Positions 18,107 to 26,965 of a stretch of 64,000 nt of DNA are shown piece by piece. Every line of letters begins with the position of its first letter. Positions within the stretch are counted from its first letter, which is position 1. Origin of the DNA: JAKZVK01 sp965248255. Lineage in GTDB: Bacteria; Acidobacteriota; Terriglobia; Bryobacterales; UBA6623. Where the stretch lies: contig CBDFIW010000004.1 in assembly GCA_965248255.1 (NCBI GenBank), forward strand, positions 1,922,001 through 1,986,000. The letters run 5' to 3'. The notes beneath the pieces were generated by a model. That model worked only from the letters and a program-made list of their open reading frames with translations, made no database searches and had not been told where the DNA came from. The position numbers were made by a program, and so were the translations under genes.

Positions 18107-19060
18107 TCAGACTGTTTTCGTTCTGGCTGAAGCCATCCAGCGGACGGTTTCTTCGTAACTCACGACGCCGTCTGTCCCGCCGACCTTCTGAACACTCTGA
18201 GCTCCGAGCGCATTCCCAAGACGGCCCGCATCTTCCCAGCTCATGCCCCGCCAGAGCCCGGCCAAGAAACCCCCACAAAAGCAGTCGCCCGCGCCGGTGG
18301 TGTCGACGGCGGTCACATCGTAGGCCGGCAGCAGAATCTCCTTGTGCCGCGTGAAGATTGCGCAGCCGGCGGCACCCCTCTTAAGCACGACCACCTCGAT
18401 CCCCCGCGTCTGGAAGAACCGGGCGATTTCCGCTGGGACGTCGGTCTGGGTCAGGTGGCCTGCCTCTTCGTCATTGACGAAGAGGAAATCGATCAGGGGA
18501 CACAGCGGTTCGAAGTCCGCCATCCACCGGCCCTCGGGGTCCCAGTCGGTGTCCAGCGTAACCAACAGACCTGCGGTGCGGGCTCTCTCCAGAAGACCTT
18601 GCGCTTCTTTACGAATCCGCGGCAAGGAGAAGATACTCCCCAGATGGAACACGGAGATGGGCCCGAGATCGTTGGAGTCAAATCGGACGTCGGCCGCCGA
18701 GAACACCGCGCCTGCACCCGGCTCATGAAAGAAAAGGCGTTTGCCCGACTGGCTAACCAGCCCCACGGTCGCGGCCGTGGGGCTCGATTCGAGCACTTTC
18801 ATGTCTGCGAGGTCGGTGCCGGCGGCACGCAACCGGCTAAGCGCAAACTCGCCGTACGTATCGCGGCCTACCGCACCGGCGAGCCGTACGGGAACGCCCA
18901 TCAGGGCGGCGGCATAGGCCGTTGCCGCGCCATTGCCACCCAGGTGTAGCGAGATCGACTCGACGTGGTTGGTCGTGCTCCAGGGCGGCATCACTTCGAC
19001 CGGACGCACCAGGCAGTCGACAACGATGTTGCCCGCACACAGGATTGCGGTTGAGGCCAT
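18107..19060 (-). CDS. PfkB-family carbohydrate/nucleoside kinase
   Basis: 317 aa with the ribokinase fold. The N-terminal substrate region contains LHLGGNGAATAYAAALMG, and the PfkB signature 2, DTTGAGDCFCGGFLAG, carries the catalytic Asp and anion hole. The family phosphorylates sugars or nucleosides with ATP (ribokinase, fructokinase, adenosine kinase); the exact substrate cannot be told. Start ATG 19060 is the family-typical N-terminus (ILCAGNIVVDCLV). The right side was hit by the IS630-type copy at 19087, so its promoter region may be displaced or replaced by the element. Confidence 0.9.
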   Translation of the reverse strand: MASTAILCAGNIVVDCLVRPVEVMPPWSTTNHVESISLHLGGNGAATAYAAALMGVPVRLAGAVGRDTYGEFALSRLRAAGTDLADMKVLESSPTAATVGLVSQSGKRLFFHEPGAGAVFSAADVRFDSNDLGPISVFHLGSIFSLPRIRKEAQGLLERARTAGLLVTLDTDWDPEGRWMADFEPLCPLIDFLFVNDEEAGHLTQTDVPAEIARFFQTRGIEVVVLKRGAAGCAIFTRHKEILLPAYDVTAVDTTGAGDCFCGGFLAGLWRGMSWEDAGRLGNALGAQSVQKVGGTDGVVSYEETVRWMASARTKTV

Positions 19061-19086
19061 CCCCTATTGAACCAGTGGAAGACCTA

Positions 19087-20180
19087 TTGACTCCCGCATA
19101 ATATAGAGTCAGTCAAAACAAAGAGAAGACTGTTTCCAGAAGGCCGTGATCAAACGCGGTTTGCGGTACATGCGGCGGAGTGCCTTGCGGGCCCGCTCGT
19201 TCAGCTCGCCGTAGTCTTTCGGACAGACGTTCGGCAACTCGTGCTGCTTCCAGTAAGCCCAGATGTATTCCACCGGATTCAACTCCGGCGCATAGGGTGG
19301 CAAGTACTCGGTTGCGATGTGGCCTTCGGAGAGTTCGATGAACTCTTGCACCAGGCGGCTACGGTGCGCCGGCAGCCGATCCCAGACGATCAGCAGCGGG
19401 CGATCGATATGACGTACCAACGCCTTGAGAAAGTCGGTCACTTGCTCTTTGCCGATCGCACCGGGATAGAGCCGGAAGTAGAAGTTACGCAGCGTCAGCC
19501 CCGCCGAGACGGAAAGCTTCTCCCAGTTGAAGTTAAACTGCAGCACCGGTGTTTGGCCACGTGGCGCCCAGGTGCGGCAGCGATGCGGCTTCTGACTCAA
19601 TCCGCTTTCGTCGATGAAGACGAGCGTACGGCCTTCGTTTTGGGCTTTTTTTTAATGCGCTTCCAGGTCTTGCGCTTCCAGGTGCGGATCCGCTCTTCGT
19701 TGCGCTCGCGCGCCTTTCCGGCCGGGCGTTGCGGGCTCCAGTCGAGCGCTCGCAGGATCTTCCAGGCGTGGCCTGCGTGGTATGCGACCCCGAACTCGTC
19801 TCCGGTCAGCCGAGCCACCCGCGGACAGCTCCACAGGGGCGTTGGGAAGCCGTGGGCTTCCGGGCCTTCCAGCAGCAGCGACGTCAGGCGTTCGCGTTGT
19901 GCGGCATCGAGGAGCGGCTTGCGTCCGGCGCGCCCGGCCTGGCGGAGTCCGGCCGCACCCTGCTCGCGGTATTGCCGCCGCCACTCACTGACGGTTTGGC
20001 GAGCGACGTTCAGCCGTCTCGCCGTCTCGGACTGATTGTGGCCTTGGTGGAGCAGCCGCATCGCTTCGAAACGGCGCTTCTCCAGCGCCTTGAAATCCCG
20101 CTTCACACCTTTGGGGTTGCCCATACATATATAGATGCTCCACACTGTCAAAAAGTGTCATAATAATTTGCGGGATTCAA
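19087..20180 (-). mobile_element. IS630-type element, copy 1 (inactive)
   Basis: 1,094 bp, bounded by TA at 19085-19086 and 20181-20182, the target duplication expected for IS630. Terminal inverted repeats begin ttgactcccgca on the left and, reading inward from the right, ttgaatcccgcaaat. It is nearly identical to copy 2 at 25026-26117. I noticed three differences: two extra T at 19640-19660, g versus a near 19435, and t versus c near the right end. Both copies have the same orientation. Confidence 0.9.
19109..20124 (-). pseudogene. IS630-type transposase, frameshifted in poly-A tract
   Basis: Same protein as copy 2, but an 8-A run on the coding strand (6 A in copy 2) shifts the frame after RIKKK. 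The N-terminal HTH half (from ATG 20124) and the C-terminal DDE half (ends 19109) therefore lie in different frames. The C-terminal half retains VWDRLPAHRS and APELNPVEYIW. Slippage on the A-run could restore some full-length product, but copy 2 shows that the unshifted form is the normal one. Confidence 0.85.
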
Positions 20181-20364
20181 TAGGCGGGGCCGCGTGGCAT
20201 CCTAGATAGTAGTGGTGTTTGGCAGATGATGGACTTCGAGCTCACCGAAGAGCAGCGTGACCTACAGGGAATGGTGAGTGAGTTTGCCGCGGTCGAGCTC
20301 CGTCCGCACGTGATGGAGTGGGACGAGCAGCAGGACTTCCCTACTGAGGTGCTCAAGAAGCTAG

Positions 20365-21192
20365 GGCGTGTTAACACTAAGTCGCAAAAGCTGCTATACT
20401 CGGAGGTATGGAGATCACCGAGCAGCAATACCGCCGCATCGAGCCGGTCCTGCCCCGCCAGCGCGGCAATGTGAGCCTGCCGAACCTCACGGTTTTGAAC
20501 GCCATGTTGTATGTCGCCGAGCAGGGCTGCAAATGGCGCGGCTTGCCTAAACGCTTCGGTAACTGGCACACCATTTATACCCGCATGAACCGCTGGTCGA
20601 AGAACGGCGTGCTCGACGCCGTCTTCGAGAAACTGCAGCGCGAGCAGCTGGCCCGCATCCGAATCGAAGCCGTGTCAATGGACTCGACCATCGTGAAGGT
20701 TCATCCCGACGGCACGGGCGCGTTAAAAAAACGGTCCGCAAGCGATCGGCAAATCCCGCGGCGGATGGACCACCAAGATTCATATGGTTGCCGCAAATGC
20801 TCGAACGGCGATAACCTTCGCTCTCTCGCCCGGCCAAGCGCACGACGCCCAGCAGGGCCGCGAACTTGCTCGGTGGTCTGGGGCCACTGCCCGAGCCGCT
20901 GCCGCTGCTGATGGACGGCGCCTATGAGGACGATCAGACACGCCAACTGGCTTTGGATTTCGGATGGATTCCCGTCGTGCCGCCCCGGCGCACCCGCCTG
21001 GAGCCGTGGGAATACGACCGAGCGCTCTATCGCCGCCGCAACGAGATCGAGAGACTCCTCCGACGGCTCAAGGGATTCCGCCGCATCTTCTCCCGCTTCG
21101 ACAAGCTCGACGTCATGTTCCTCGCCTTCCCCCACTTCGCCCTCATCGTCGAGGCTCTACGTTTCGATACCCTACGTTAGCGTTAACACCCC
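20365..21192 (+). mobile_element. IS5-family (IS427-like) element
   Basis: 828 bp inserted in the acyl-CoA dehydrogenase. The target CTAG is duplicated at 20361-20364 and, now split by the next element, at 21193-21195/22362. Ends are inverted repeats of about 16 bp with two mismatches (ggcgtgttaacactaa on the left; ggggtgttaacgctaa reading inward from the right). Confidence 0.85.
20408..21180 (+). pseudogene. IS5-family transposase, two frame changes
   Basis: The first frame (20408 to about 20731) encodes the DUF4096-type N-terminus (EQQYRRIEPVLPRQRG) and the first catalytic Asp in SMDSTIVKVHP. At an A7 run (20725-20731) the protein continues in the +1 frame (GKSRGGWTTKIHMVAAN). This is typical of IS427-type ORFA/ORFB frameshifting. 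Near 20862 a second +1 shift is needed to reach LGGLGPLPEPLPLLMDGAYEDD and the Y-R-x-x-x-E region RRRNEIERLLRRLKGF. Only the first shift can plausibly be programmed, so this copy is probably inactive. Confidence 0.75.
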
Positions 21193-21195
21193 CTA

Positions 21196-22359
21196 GTGTA
21201 GTGCGTCAAGCAGATTGCACCTTATGCAGGGCGGCACGTCCGCGCTTGACTTTCTCGAGGATGTCGGAGGCGGTCGCGGTCCAGATGAAGGGCGTGGGAT
21301 GCCCGTTGTGCTGGGCGATGTAGTCGTCAATGGCGGCGACGAGCTCGTCCACGCTGCGAAACACGCCGCGGCGCAGGCGCTTGACGGTGAGATCGCGAAA
21401 GAATCGCTCGACCATGTTCAGCCACGACGCCGAGGTCGGGGTGAAATGAATGTGGAAGCGCGGGTGACGATCGAGCCAACGCTTCACAGCGGCATGCTTG
21501 TGGGTGGCATAGTTGTCCACGATGAGATGAAGCTGTTTGTCCTTGGGAGTGCGGCGGTCAATTAAGCGCAGGAAGCGCAGCCATTCCTGGTGGCTGTGTC
21601 GGGGCATGCACTCGGCGATCACGCTGCCGTCAAGGCTGTTGAGCGCCGCAAACAGGGTGGTCGTGCCGTTGCGCTTGTAATCGTGGGTCATCGTTTGGCC
21701 GCGTCCCTTTTTGAGCGGCAGGCCGGGCTGGGTGCGATCGAGGGCTTGGATTTGGGACTTCTCATCGAGCGAGAGAACCAGAGCATGCTCAGGCGGATTG
21801 AGATAGAGTCCGACGATGTCGTCGAGTTTCTCGGCGAAACGCGGGTCATTGCTGAGCTTGAAGGTCTTGACGCGGTGGGGCTTGAGGCCATGGGCGCGCC
21901 AAATCCGTCCCACGGTGGAAGCGCTGACGCCGGCCGCGGCGGCCATGGTGCGGCGGCTCCAGTGGGTGGCGTTGGACGGTTTCTCGCGGGTGGTCTTGTG
22001 GATGATCTGCTGTACTTTCTGCTTCGAGACGGCAGGTTTACGACCGGGCCGTGGGGCGTCTTTTGCAATGCCGGCGATGCTGCTTTCGAGAAAGCGCGTG
22101 CGCCAGCGGGCCACCAACTGCCGCGAGACACCGAGCTGTGCGGCGATCTGCTTATTCTCGAGACCGTCGGCGGCCAGCAGGACAATCCTGGCTCGCAGGG
22201 CGAGACGAACGGCGACTTGGCGGCCGCGCGCGTAGCGGTCCAACTGCTTGCATTGCGCTGTGTTCAAAGTTACTGGTTGTGCTCTTCGCATCCCATGCCT
22301 CCTGTTAATAGAGACGATGGGAAGCCAATATAAGTTACATTATTTATGGTGCACTACAC
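21196..22359 (-). mobile_element. Second IS630-family element, inserted in the IS5 target duplication
   Basis: 1,164 bp, flanked by TA at 21194-21195 and 22360-22361. Both TAs derive from the CTAG at the right end of the IS5-type element. Both ends start gtgtagtgc reading inward, and the repeats diverge after 9 bp. It is unrelated in sequence to the 19-kb and 25-kb copies. Confidence 0.85.
21206..22291 (-). CDS. IS630-family transposase
   Basis: 361 aa and intact. An N-terminal helix-turn-helix (LENKQIAAQLGVSRQLVARW) and a winged-helix region (GVSASTVGRIWRAHGL) bind the element ends. The DDE catalytic core shows LSLDEKSQ, LIVDNYATHKH and ASWLNMVERFF. It should catalyse cut-and-paste transposition into TA. 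It starts at ATG 22291 and fills almost the whole element. Because the frame is complete, this is one of two elements in the window that may still move. Confidence 0.9.
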   Translation of the reverse strand: MRRAQPVTLNTAQCKQLDRYARGRQVAVRLALRARIVLLAADGLENKQIAAQLGVSRQLVARWRTRFLESSIAGIAKDAPRPGRKPAVSKQKVQQIIHKTTREKPSNATHWSRRTMAAAAGVSASTVGRIWRAHGLKPHRVKTFKLSNDPRFAEKLDDIVGLYLNPPEHALVLSLDEKSQIQALDRTQPGLPLKKGRGQTMTHDYKRNGTTTLFAALNSLDGSVIAECMPRHSHQEWLRFLRLIDRRTPKDKQLHLIVDNYATHKHAAVKRWLDRHPRFHIHFTPTSASWLNMVERFFRDLTVKRLRRGVFRSVDELVAAIDDYIAQHNGHPTPFIWTATASDILEKVKRGRAALHKVQSA

Positions 22360-23370
22360 TAGGGCGGCTGGGCGTGCTTGGAGTGATCTTCCCGGAGGAA
22401 GACGGCGGCGCCGGCATGGGGTACATCGAGTACGCCGTCATCATGGAGGAGTTGGCCCGCGTCGACCCTTCGATCGCGCTCAGTGTAGGGGCGCACGTTT
22501 CGCTGGCGACGGGACACATCTACATGCATGGCAGCGCGGAGCAGAAGCGCAGTTATGTTCCTAAGCTGGCCTCAGGCCAGTGGATCGGTTGCTGGTCGCT
22601 GACCGAGCCCGAAGCAGGGTCCGACGCCGCCGGCACCCGCACCACCGCAGTGCTCGACGGGGACACCTGGTTGCTAAACGGTTCGAAGACGTTTACAACG
22701 AACGCTCACCGCGCTGATGTCTGTGTCGCAACAGCCGTGACCAACCCCGGATTGGGCACTCATGGCATTTCCGCCTTTGTGATCGAGAAGGGTACGCCCG
22801 GGTTCCGCGTGGGCCGCAAGGAGAACAAGCTCGGGATGCGAGCCAGCGACACCGGCGAGATGATCTTCTCGGACTGCCGTCTTTCCTCCGAGCACATGAT
22901 CGGCAAGCGCGGGCACGGCTTCGTCGATGCCATGAAGATCCTGGACGGCGGCCGGATCTCGATCGCGGCGCTGTCAGTCGGTCTGGCCCAAGGGGCCTAT
23001 GAAGCCGCCTTGAGCTACTCCAGGCAGCGCAAGCAGTTCGGCAAGAGAATCTCAGAGTCCAGGCCATCCAGCACAAGCTGACTGACATGGCGACCGAGAT
23101 CGCGGCCTCGCGCCTGCTGACCTACCGGGCCGCTTGGATGCTCGACCAGGGCCGCCGGGTCACCAAAGAATCTTCCATGGCGAAGCTATTCGCCAGCGAG
23201 ACCGCGGTCCGCGTGGCGAACGAGGCGCTACAAGTCCATGGTGGCTACGGCTTCATCAAAGACTACCCGGTCGAGAAGTTCTATCGCGACGTGAAGCTGT
23301 TGACCATCGGCGAGGGAACGAGCGAGATCCAGCGCATGGTGATCGCCCGCCAGATCTTGAAGGACTAGCT

Positions 23371-23837
23371 GTCTGATGGAAGCGTCATCAGAACAAAGGT
23401 GTCAGGTCTCTAGGAAGCGGCGCTGTCGGAAGAAACCGAGCCCCAAACGCAAGTGAGGGGTCAATCCCTTGCCGGTGGGACAACGCCTGCGAACCCGTCA
23501 CTGGCGTTCCGGGCGCGGAAGCCGCGAAGCGGCGTAGGATATTAGCCCGGGGTGAAGCCGTGAGGCGGAACCCCGGGTGTCGAAACCTCAACGACGGGAG
23601 CCCTGAAAGGGCGATGGAAAAGCCTCGCGTGGCGTAAGCCTCCAGGCTTGCCGAGAACCGATTCCTCGGTTCTCAGGTCTGCGGTCCATAGCGGGTGCTC
23701 GATCGTTTGCCGTCCTGAGTCTCGAGGAATCGAACAGCCGATACTTCGTGGGGGCAAGGCTGGAGCCTTACGCCACAGCCAGCCCGGACACGCCTTCAAG
23801 ACTTGAAACTTTTGTTCAGATGACGCTTAGATCAGAC
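23371..23837. repeat. 467-bp composite palindromic region between two broken genes
   Basis: No coding sequence. The ends (23371-23405 and 23803-23837) form a 35-bp imperfect inverted repeat (29 of 35 matching). Inside are a unit shared with 32793-32871 (23435-23512), hairpins gccgc-gaa-gcggc (23521-23533), cccggggt...accccggg with an inner gcc-gtga-ggc (23546-23577), gagaaccga-ttcc-tcggttctc (23653-23674), and a second inverted pair 23629-23652 / 23753-23776. The convergent acyl-CoA dehydrogenase and kinase stops lie immediately outside. It could be a non-autonomous mobile element or several nested repeats. Some of it may be transcribed. Confidence 0.7.
23435..23512. repeat. Repeat unit shared with 32793-32871
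   Basis: About 78 bp. Its ends (accgagccccaaacgc, agtgaggggtcaatcc; cccgtcactggcgttccgg) match those at 32793-32871 closely, while the centre differs. The two ends are imperfect inverted repeats of each other around agtga/tcact. Confidence 0.7.
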
Positions 23838-25025
23838 GGCGAGCGGCCCGCAGCTCCCTGACGATCACGGCCGGGCTTGGCGGTCTTTGAACTCGGCGAA
23901 CCAGTTCTGGACGACGCGGATCGAGGGTGGTTCGGCTACCTCAGGTTCCAGCGTCTCCACCACGACGAACCGCTGCCCGTCGGCGCTGACGTCATAGCCC
24001 GGCCCAGCGAGACTCGCGTGCTGAAACAAGGGCGTGATTGTGCCAGTCGTGAACGTCGGTTCTGTGCTGACGGCTGTCGTCACCAGCGTGTCACCCTCCA
24101 CATAGAAAAGCTCCTCGCCGTTGTGGCTCCAGCGGGGCCATACACCCCCGTTGGCCGAGACTGGCCAGTCGTTTTCACCGTCAGGGAACGTTCGTACATA
24201 GATCTCGTTTCGTCCCGACTTGTCCGACTGGTACACGACAAAGCGACCATCAGGCGAAAACCGGGGTTGTGTCTCCGTGAACGGCGTTTGTAGAAACAGC
24301 ATCGAATCAAATCCGCTGCCGTCTTGTTTCCGCTCGAGGCGCCAAAGATCCGGACCGTTCTCGGTATCCTGGACCGTGTAAAGCAGATGCTTGCCGTCGG
24401 GGGACCAGTCATAGGGTCGCTGAGCCAACGGTGTAGCCATCAGGAGTCTCGGCTCACCCGTGCCCTCCAGGGACTGGGTGTAGATGTCGTAATACCCCTC
24501 GCGAGTGGAATTGAACGTGACTTCCCTTCCTGAAGATGACCAGATCGCACCGCCGTCAGCCCCAGGGTGAAAGGTCACGCGCCGTTTGAGAGGCCGATCG
24601 ACCTCGTGCACCCAGACATCGCGATTGCCGTCCTCAAAACCGTTAACAACCACGCGGCGGCCGTCGGGAGACAAGTCAAGCGCGCGAATCTCCGGCTGTG
24701 GCTGGCCGATTGTTCCCAGGTTCTCCCCCTGGCGGCCCAGCCAGACGAGGCCCTGCCGGCCTCGCGGCGCCAAATCAGTGTAGATCAGGGTCCCGTCATT
24801 CGAAGTGCTTGGCTCTGTGCCATCCTGCGCAATCGGAAACGCTTCCCCTGCCGGCGAAAGTGTCTCCAAGGAGAAGGGCAAAGCCCAAAGGTCGGGCCCC
24901 ACCCCATAGACGATGTGTCCGGTTGGAGAATAGGTGGGGAGGCCGCCATCACCCAGTACCCGAGGCTCTCCCGTTTCCAGATTCCAGACGATCATATCGA
25001 CCCCACCCGCGCTACCCTTCCCCTA

Positions 25026-26117
25026 TTGACTCCCGCATAATATAGAGTCAGTCAAAACAAAGAGAAGACTGTTTCCAGAAGGCCGTGATCAAACGCGGTT
25101 TGCGGTACATGCGGCGGAGTGCCTTGCGGGCCCGCTCGTTCAGCTCGCCGTAGTCTTTCGGACAGACGTTCGGCAACTCGTGCTGCTTCCAGTAAGCCCA
25201 GATGTATTCCACCGGATTCAACTCCGGCGCATAGGGTGGCAAGTACTCGGTTGCGATGTGGCCTTCGGAGAGTTCGATGAACTCTTGCACCAGGCGGCTA
25301 CGGTGCGCCGGCAGCCGATCCCAGACGATCAGCAGCGGGCGATCGATATGACGTACCAACGCCTTGAGAAAGTCGATCACTTGCTCTTTGCCGATCGCAC
25401 CGGGATAGAGCCGGAAGTAGAAGTTACGCAGCGTCAGCCCCGCCGAGACGGAAAGCTTCTCCCAGTTGAAGTTAAACTGCAGCACCGGTGTTTGGCCACG
25501 TGGCGCCCAGGTGCGGCAGCGATGCGGCTTCTGACTCAATCCGCTTTCGTCGATGAAGACGAGCGTACGGCCTTCGTTTTGGGCTTTTTTAATGCGCTTC
25601 CAGGTCTTGCGCTTCCAGGTGCGGATCCGCTCTTCGTTGCGCTCGCGCGCCTTTCCGGCCGGGCGTTGCGGGCTCCAGTCGAGCGCTCGCAGGATCTTCC
25701 AGGCGTGGCCTGCGTGGTATGCGACCCCGAACTCGTCTCCGGTCAGCCGAGCCACCCGCGGACAGCTCCACAGGGGCGTTGGGAAGCCGTGGGCTTCCGG
25801 GCCTTCCAGCAGCAGCGACGTCAGGCGTTCGCGTTGTGCGGCATCGAGGAGCGGCTTGCGTCCGGCGCGCCCGGCCTGGCGGAGTCCGGCCGCACCCTGC
25901 TCGCGGTATTGCCGCCGCCACTCACTGACGGTTTGGCGAGCGACGTTCAGCCGTCTCGCCGTCTCGGACTGATTGTGGCCTTGGTGGAGCAGCCGCATCG
26001 CTTCGAAACGGCGCTTCTCCAGCGCCTTGAAATCCCGCTTCACACCTTTGGGGTTGCCCATACATATATAGATGCTCCACACTGTCAAAAAGTGTCATAA
26101 TAATTTGCGGGACTCAA
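25026..26117 (-). mobile_element. IS630-type element, copy 2 (intact)
   Basis: 1,092 bp inside the protein kinase gene, flanked by TA at 25024-25025 and 26118-26119. Terminal inverted repeats are ttgactcccgca on the left and ttgagtcccgcaaat reading inward from the right. It has the same orientation as copy 1 and is near-identical to it. Confidence 0.9.
25048..26061 (-). CDS. IS630-type transposase (intact copy)
   Basis: About 337 aa from ATG 26061 (MGNPKGVKRDFK); a TTG at 26088 would add nine residues that look like terminal DNA rather than protein. The N-terminal HTH reads NQSETARRLNVARQTVSEW. The DDE-type core shows VFIDESGLSQKP, IVWDRLPAHRS and YAPELNPVEYIWAYWK, the pattern of IS630/Tc1-mariner relatives. 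It is uninterrupted, unlike copy 1, so it is a likely source of transposase for both copies. Confidence 0.9.
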   Translation of the reverse strand: MGNPKGVKRDFKALEKRRFEAMRLLHQGHNQSETARRLNVARQTVSEWRRQYREQGAAGLRQAGRAGRKPLLDAAQRERLTSLLLEGPEAHGFPTPLWSCPRVARLTGDEFGVAYHAGHAWKILRALDWSPQRPAGKARERNEERIRTWKRKTWKRIKKAQNEGRTLVFIDESGLSQKPHRCRTWAPRGQTPVLQFNFNWEKLSVSAGLTLRNFYFRLYPGAIGKEQVIDFLKALVRHIDRPLLIVWDRLPAHRSRLVQEFIELSEGHIATEYLPPYAPELNPVEYIWAYWKQHELPNVCPKDYGELNERARKALRRMYRKPRLITAFWKQSSLCFD

Positions 26118-26887
26118 TAGATGAGCGTCCGTCCACTGGATGACGATGGCAGGAAGTGAGGCAGGACGGTGCTGGGGCCCTTGCCGGACCAGTCAAGCTC
26201 AGCAAGCGGGCGTGGATTTCCCCCTCGCGCGGGAACCTCGTACAGCCTGTAGGGGCCCCCGCAGCGAAGACAATGGAGTTGCCATCTGGACTCAACGAGC
26301 CGCCAAAGTAACTAGGCTGAGGCAACTCGCAAATGGAAGTCGCGGCACCTCCCTGGGCGGAGATTCTCTTGACCTCTCCGCGCGCCGCAAAAAGGATAGA
26401 CTCGCTGTCGGGCGACCAGAAAGGGAACTGCGCCCCCTCGGTTCCCTCGATTGCCCTTGGCCCCTCGTGATCCAAATCTCGGATCCAAAGCATTGGATCA
26501 CCAACACCGGCGACGTAAGCGATGTGCCTGCCGTTGGGTGAGATTACCGCTTGGCCGAGCCCCCCAAACGTGTAAGTAAGATGCTCAGGCGCGAAAGAAA
26601 ACCTTCGCACGGGCATTTCCGGTGGGGCGGATGGCCCTCGAAACTGCACGGTCGCGACCGCGCCCGCCATCAACGCAATCATCGCTATCACCGCGGTCAA
26701 TGTCGTCCGCTTGAGACGCTGCCGCCGTTCGAGTTTTTGTGCAGCGGATTCCGGGACGATGCGGATGGCGACGGATCGATGCAGTTCGGTATCCTCAGCC
26801 CGGTAGGCGACAGCTTCGTCCTGCCCTTCTAGGTTTTCGATCACGCGGTACTTGACGAGGGGGTGTTCGGACGCTTCCGTTGGGGAA

Positions 26888-26965
26888 TGTAGGGGCATAG
26901 TATGCTGTCCCCGCGTTCCTGTTATCTCCTCAGGCGCGGCGGGCACGGCATGCCGTGCGCCTACA
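26888..26965. repeat. Palindromic element inside the kinase coding region
   Basis: Arms 26888-26915 (starting tgtaggggcata) and 26935-26965 are imperfect inverted repeats. The right arm contains a perfect 16-bp palindrome gcacggcatgccgtgc at 26943-26958. On the minus strand it is translated in frame as part of the kinase linker (VGARHAVPAAPEEITG, GTRGQHTMPLHSPT). A related single arm lies between genes at 38927-38951. Confidence 0.75.

Larger units (their letters stand above)
20226..23368 (+). pseudogene. Acyl-CoA dehydrogenase, interrupted by two IS elements and a frameshift
   Basis: The N-terminal piece (20226-20364, MMDFELTEEQRDLQ) is cut at CTAG and resumes at 22362 (LGVLGVIFPEEDGGAGMG). 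Removing the inserted DNA and one CTAG copy rejoins the frame as KKLGRLGVLGV. The body has the FAD/substrate motifs CWSLTEPEAGSDAAG and SYSRQRKQFGKRI. Near 23058 one base is missing: gagtccag would read E-F-Q if it were gagttccag, so the frame ends at 23081. The C-terminal quarter continues in the next frame (QAIQHKLTDMATEIAASR, then the HGGYGFIKDYPVEKFYRD signature) to 23368. Intact relatives oxidise short- or branched-chain acyl-CoA. The gene is dead by at least three lesions. Confidence 0.9.

Noticed and set aside
19087..26117. Composite transposon bounded by the two IS630-type copies
   Set aside because: The kinase halves are collinear across copy 2, and each copy has its own TA, so two single insertions explain the layout.
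26888..26965. Palindrome as an operator or promoter
   Set aside because: It lies deep inside a coding frame and is translated; a mobile repeat explains it better.
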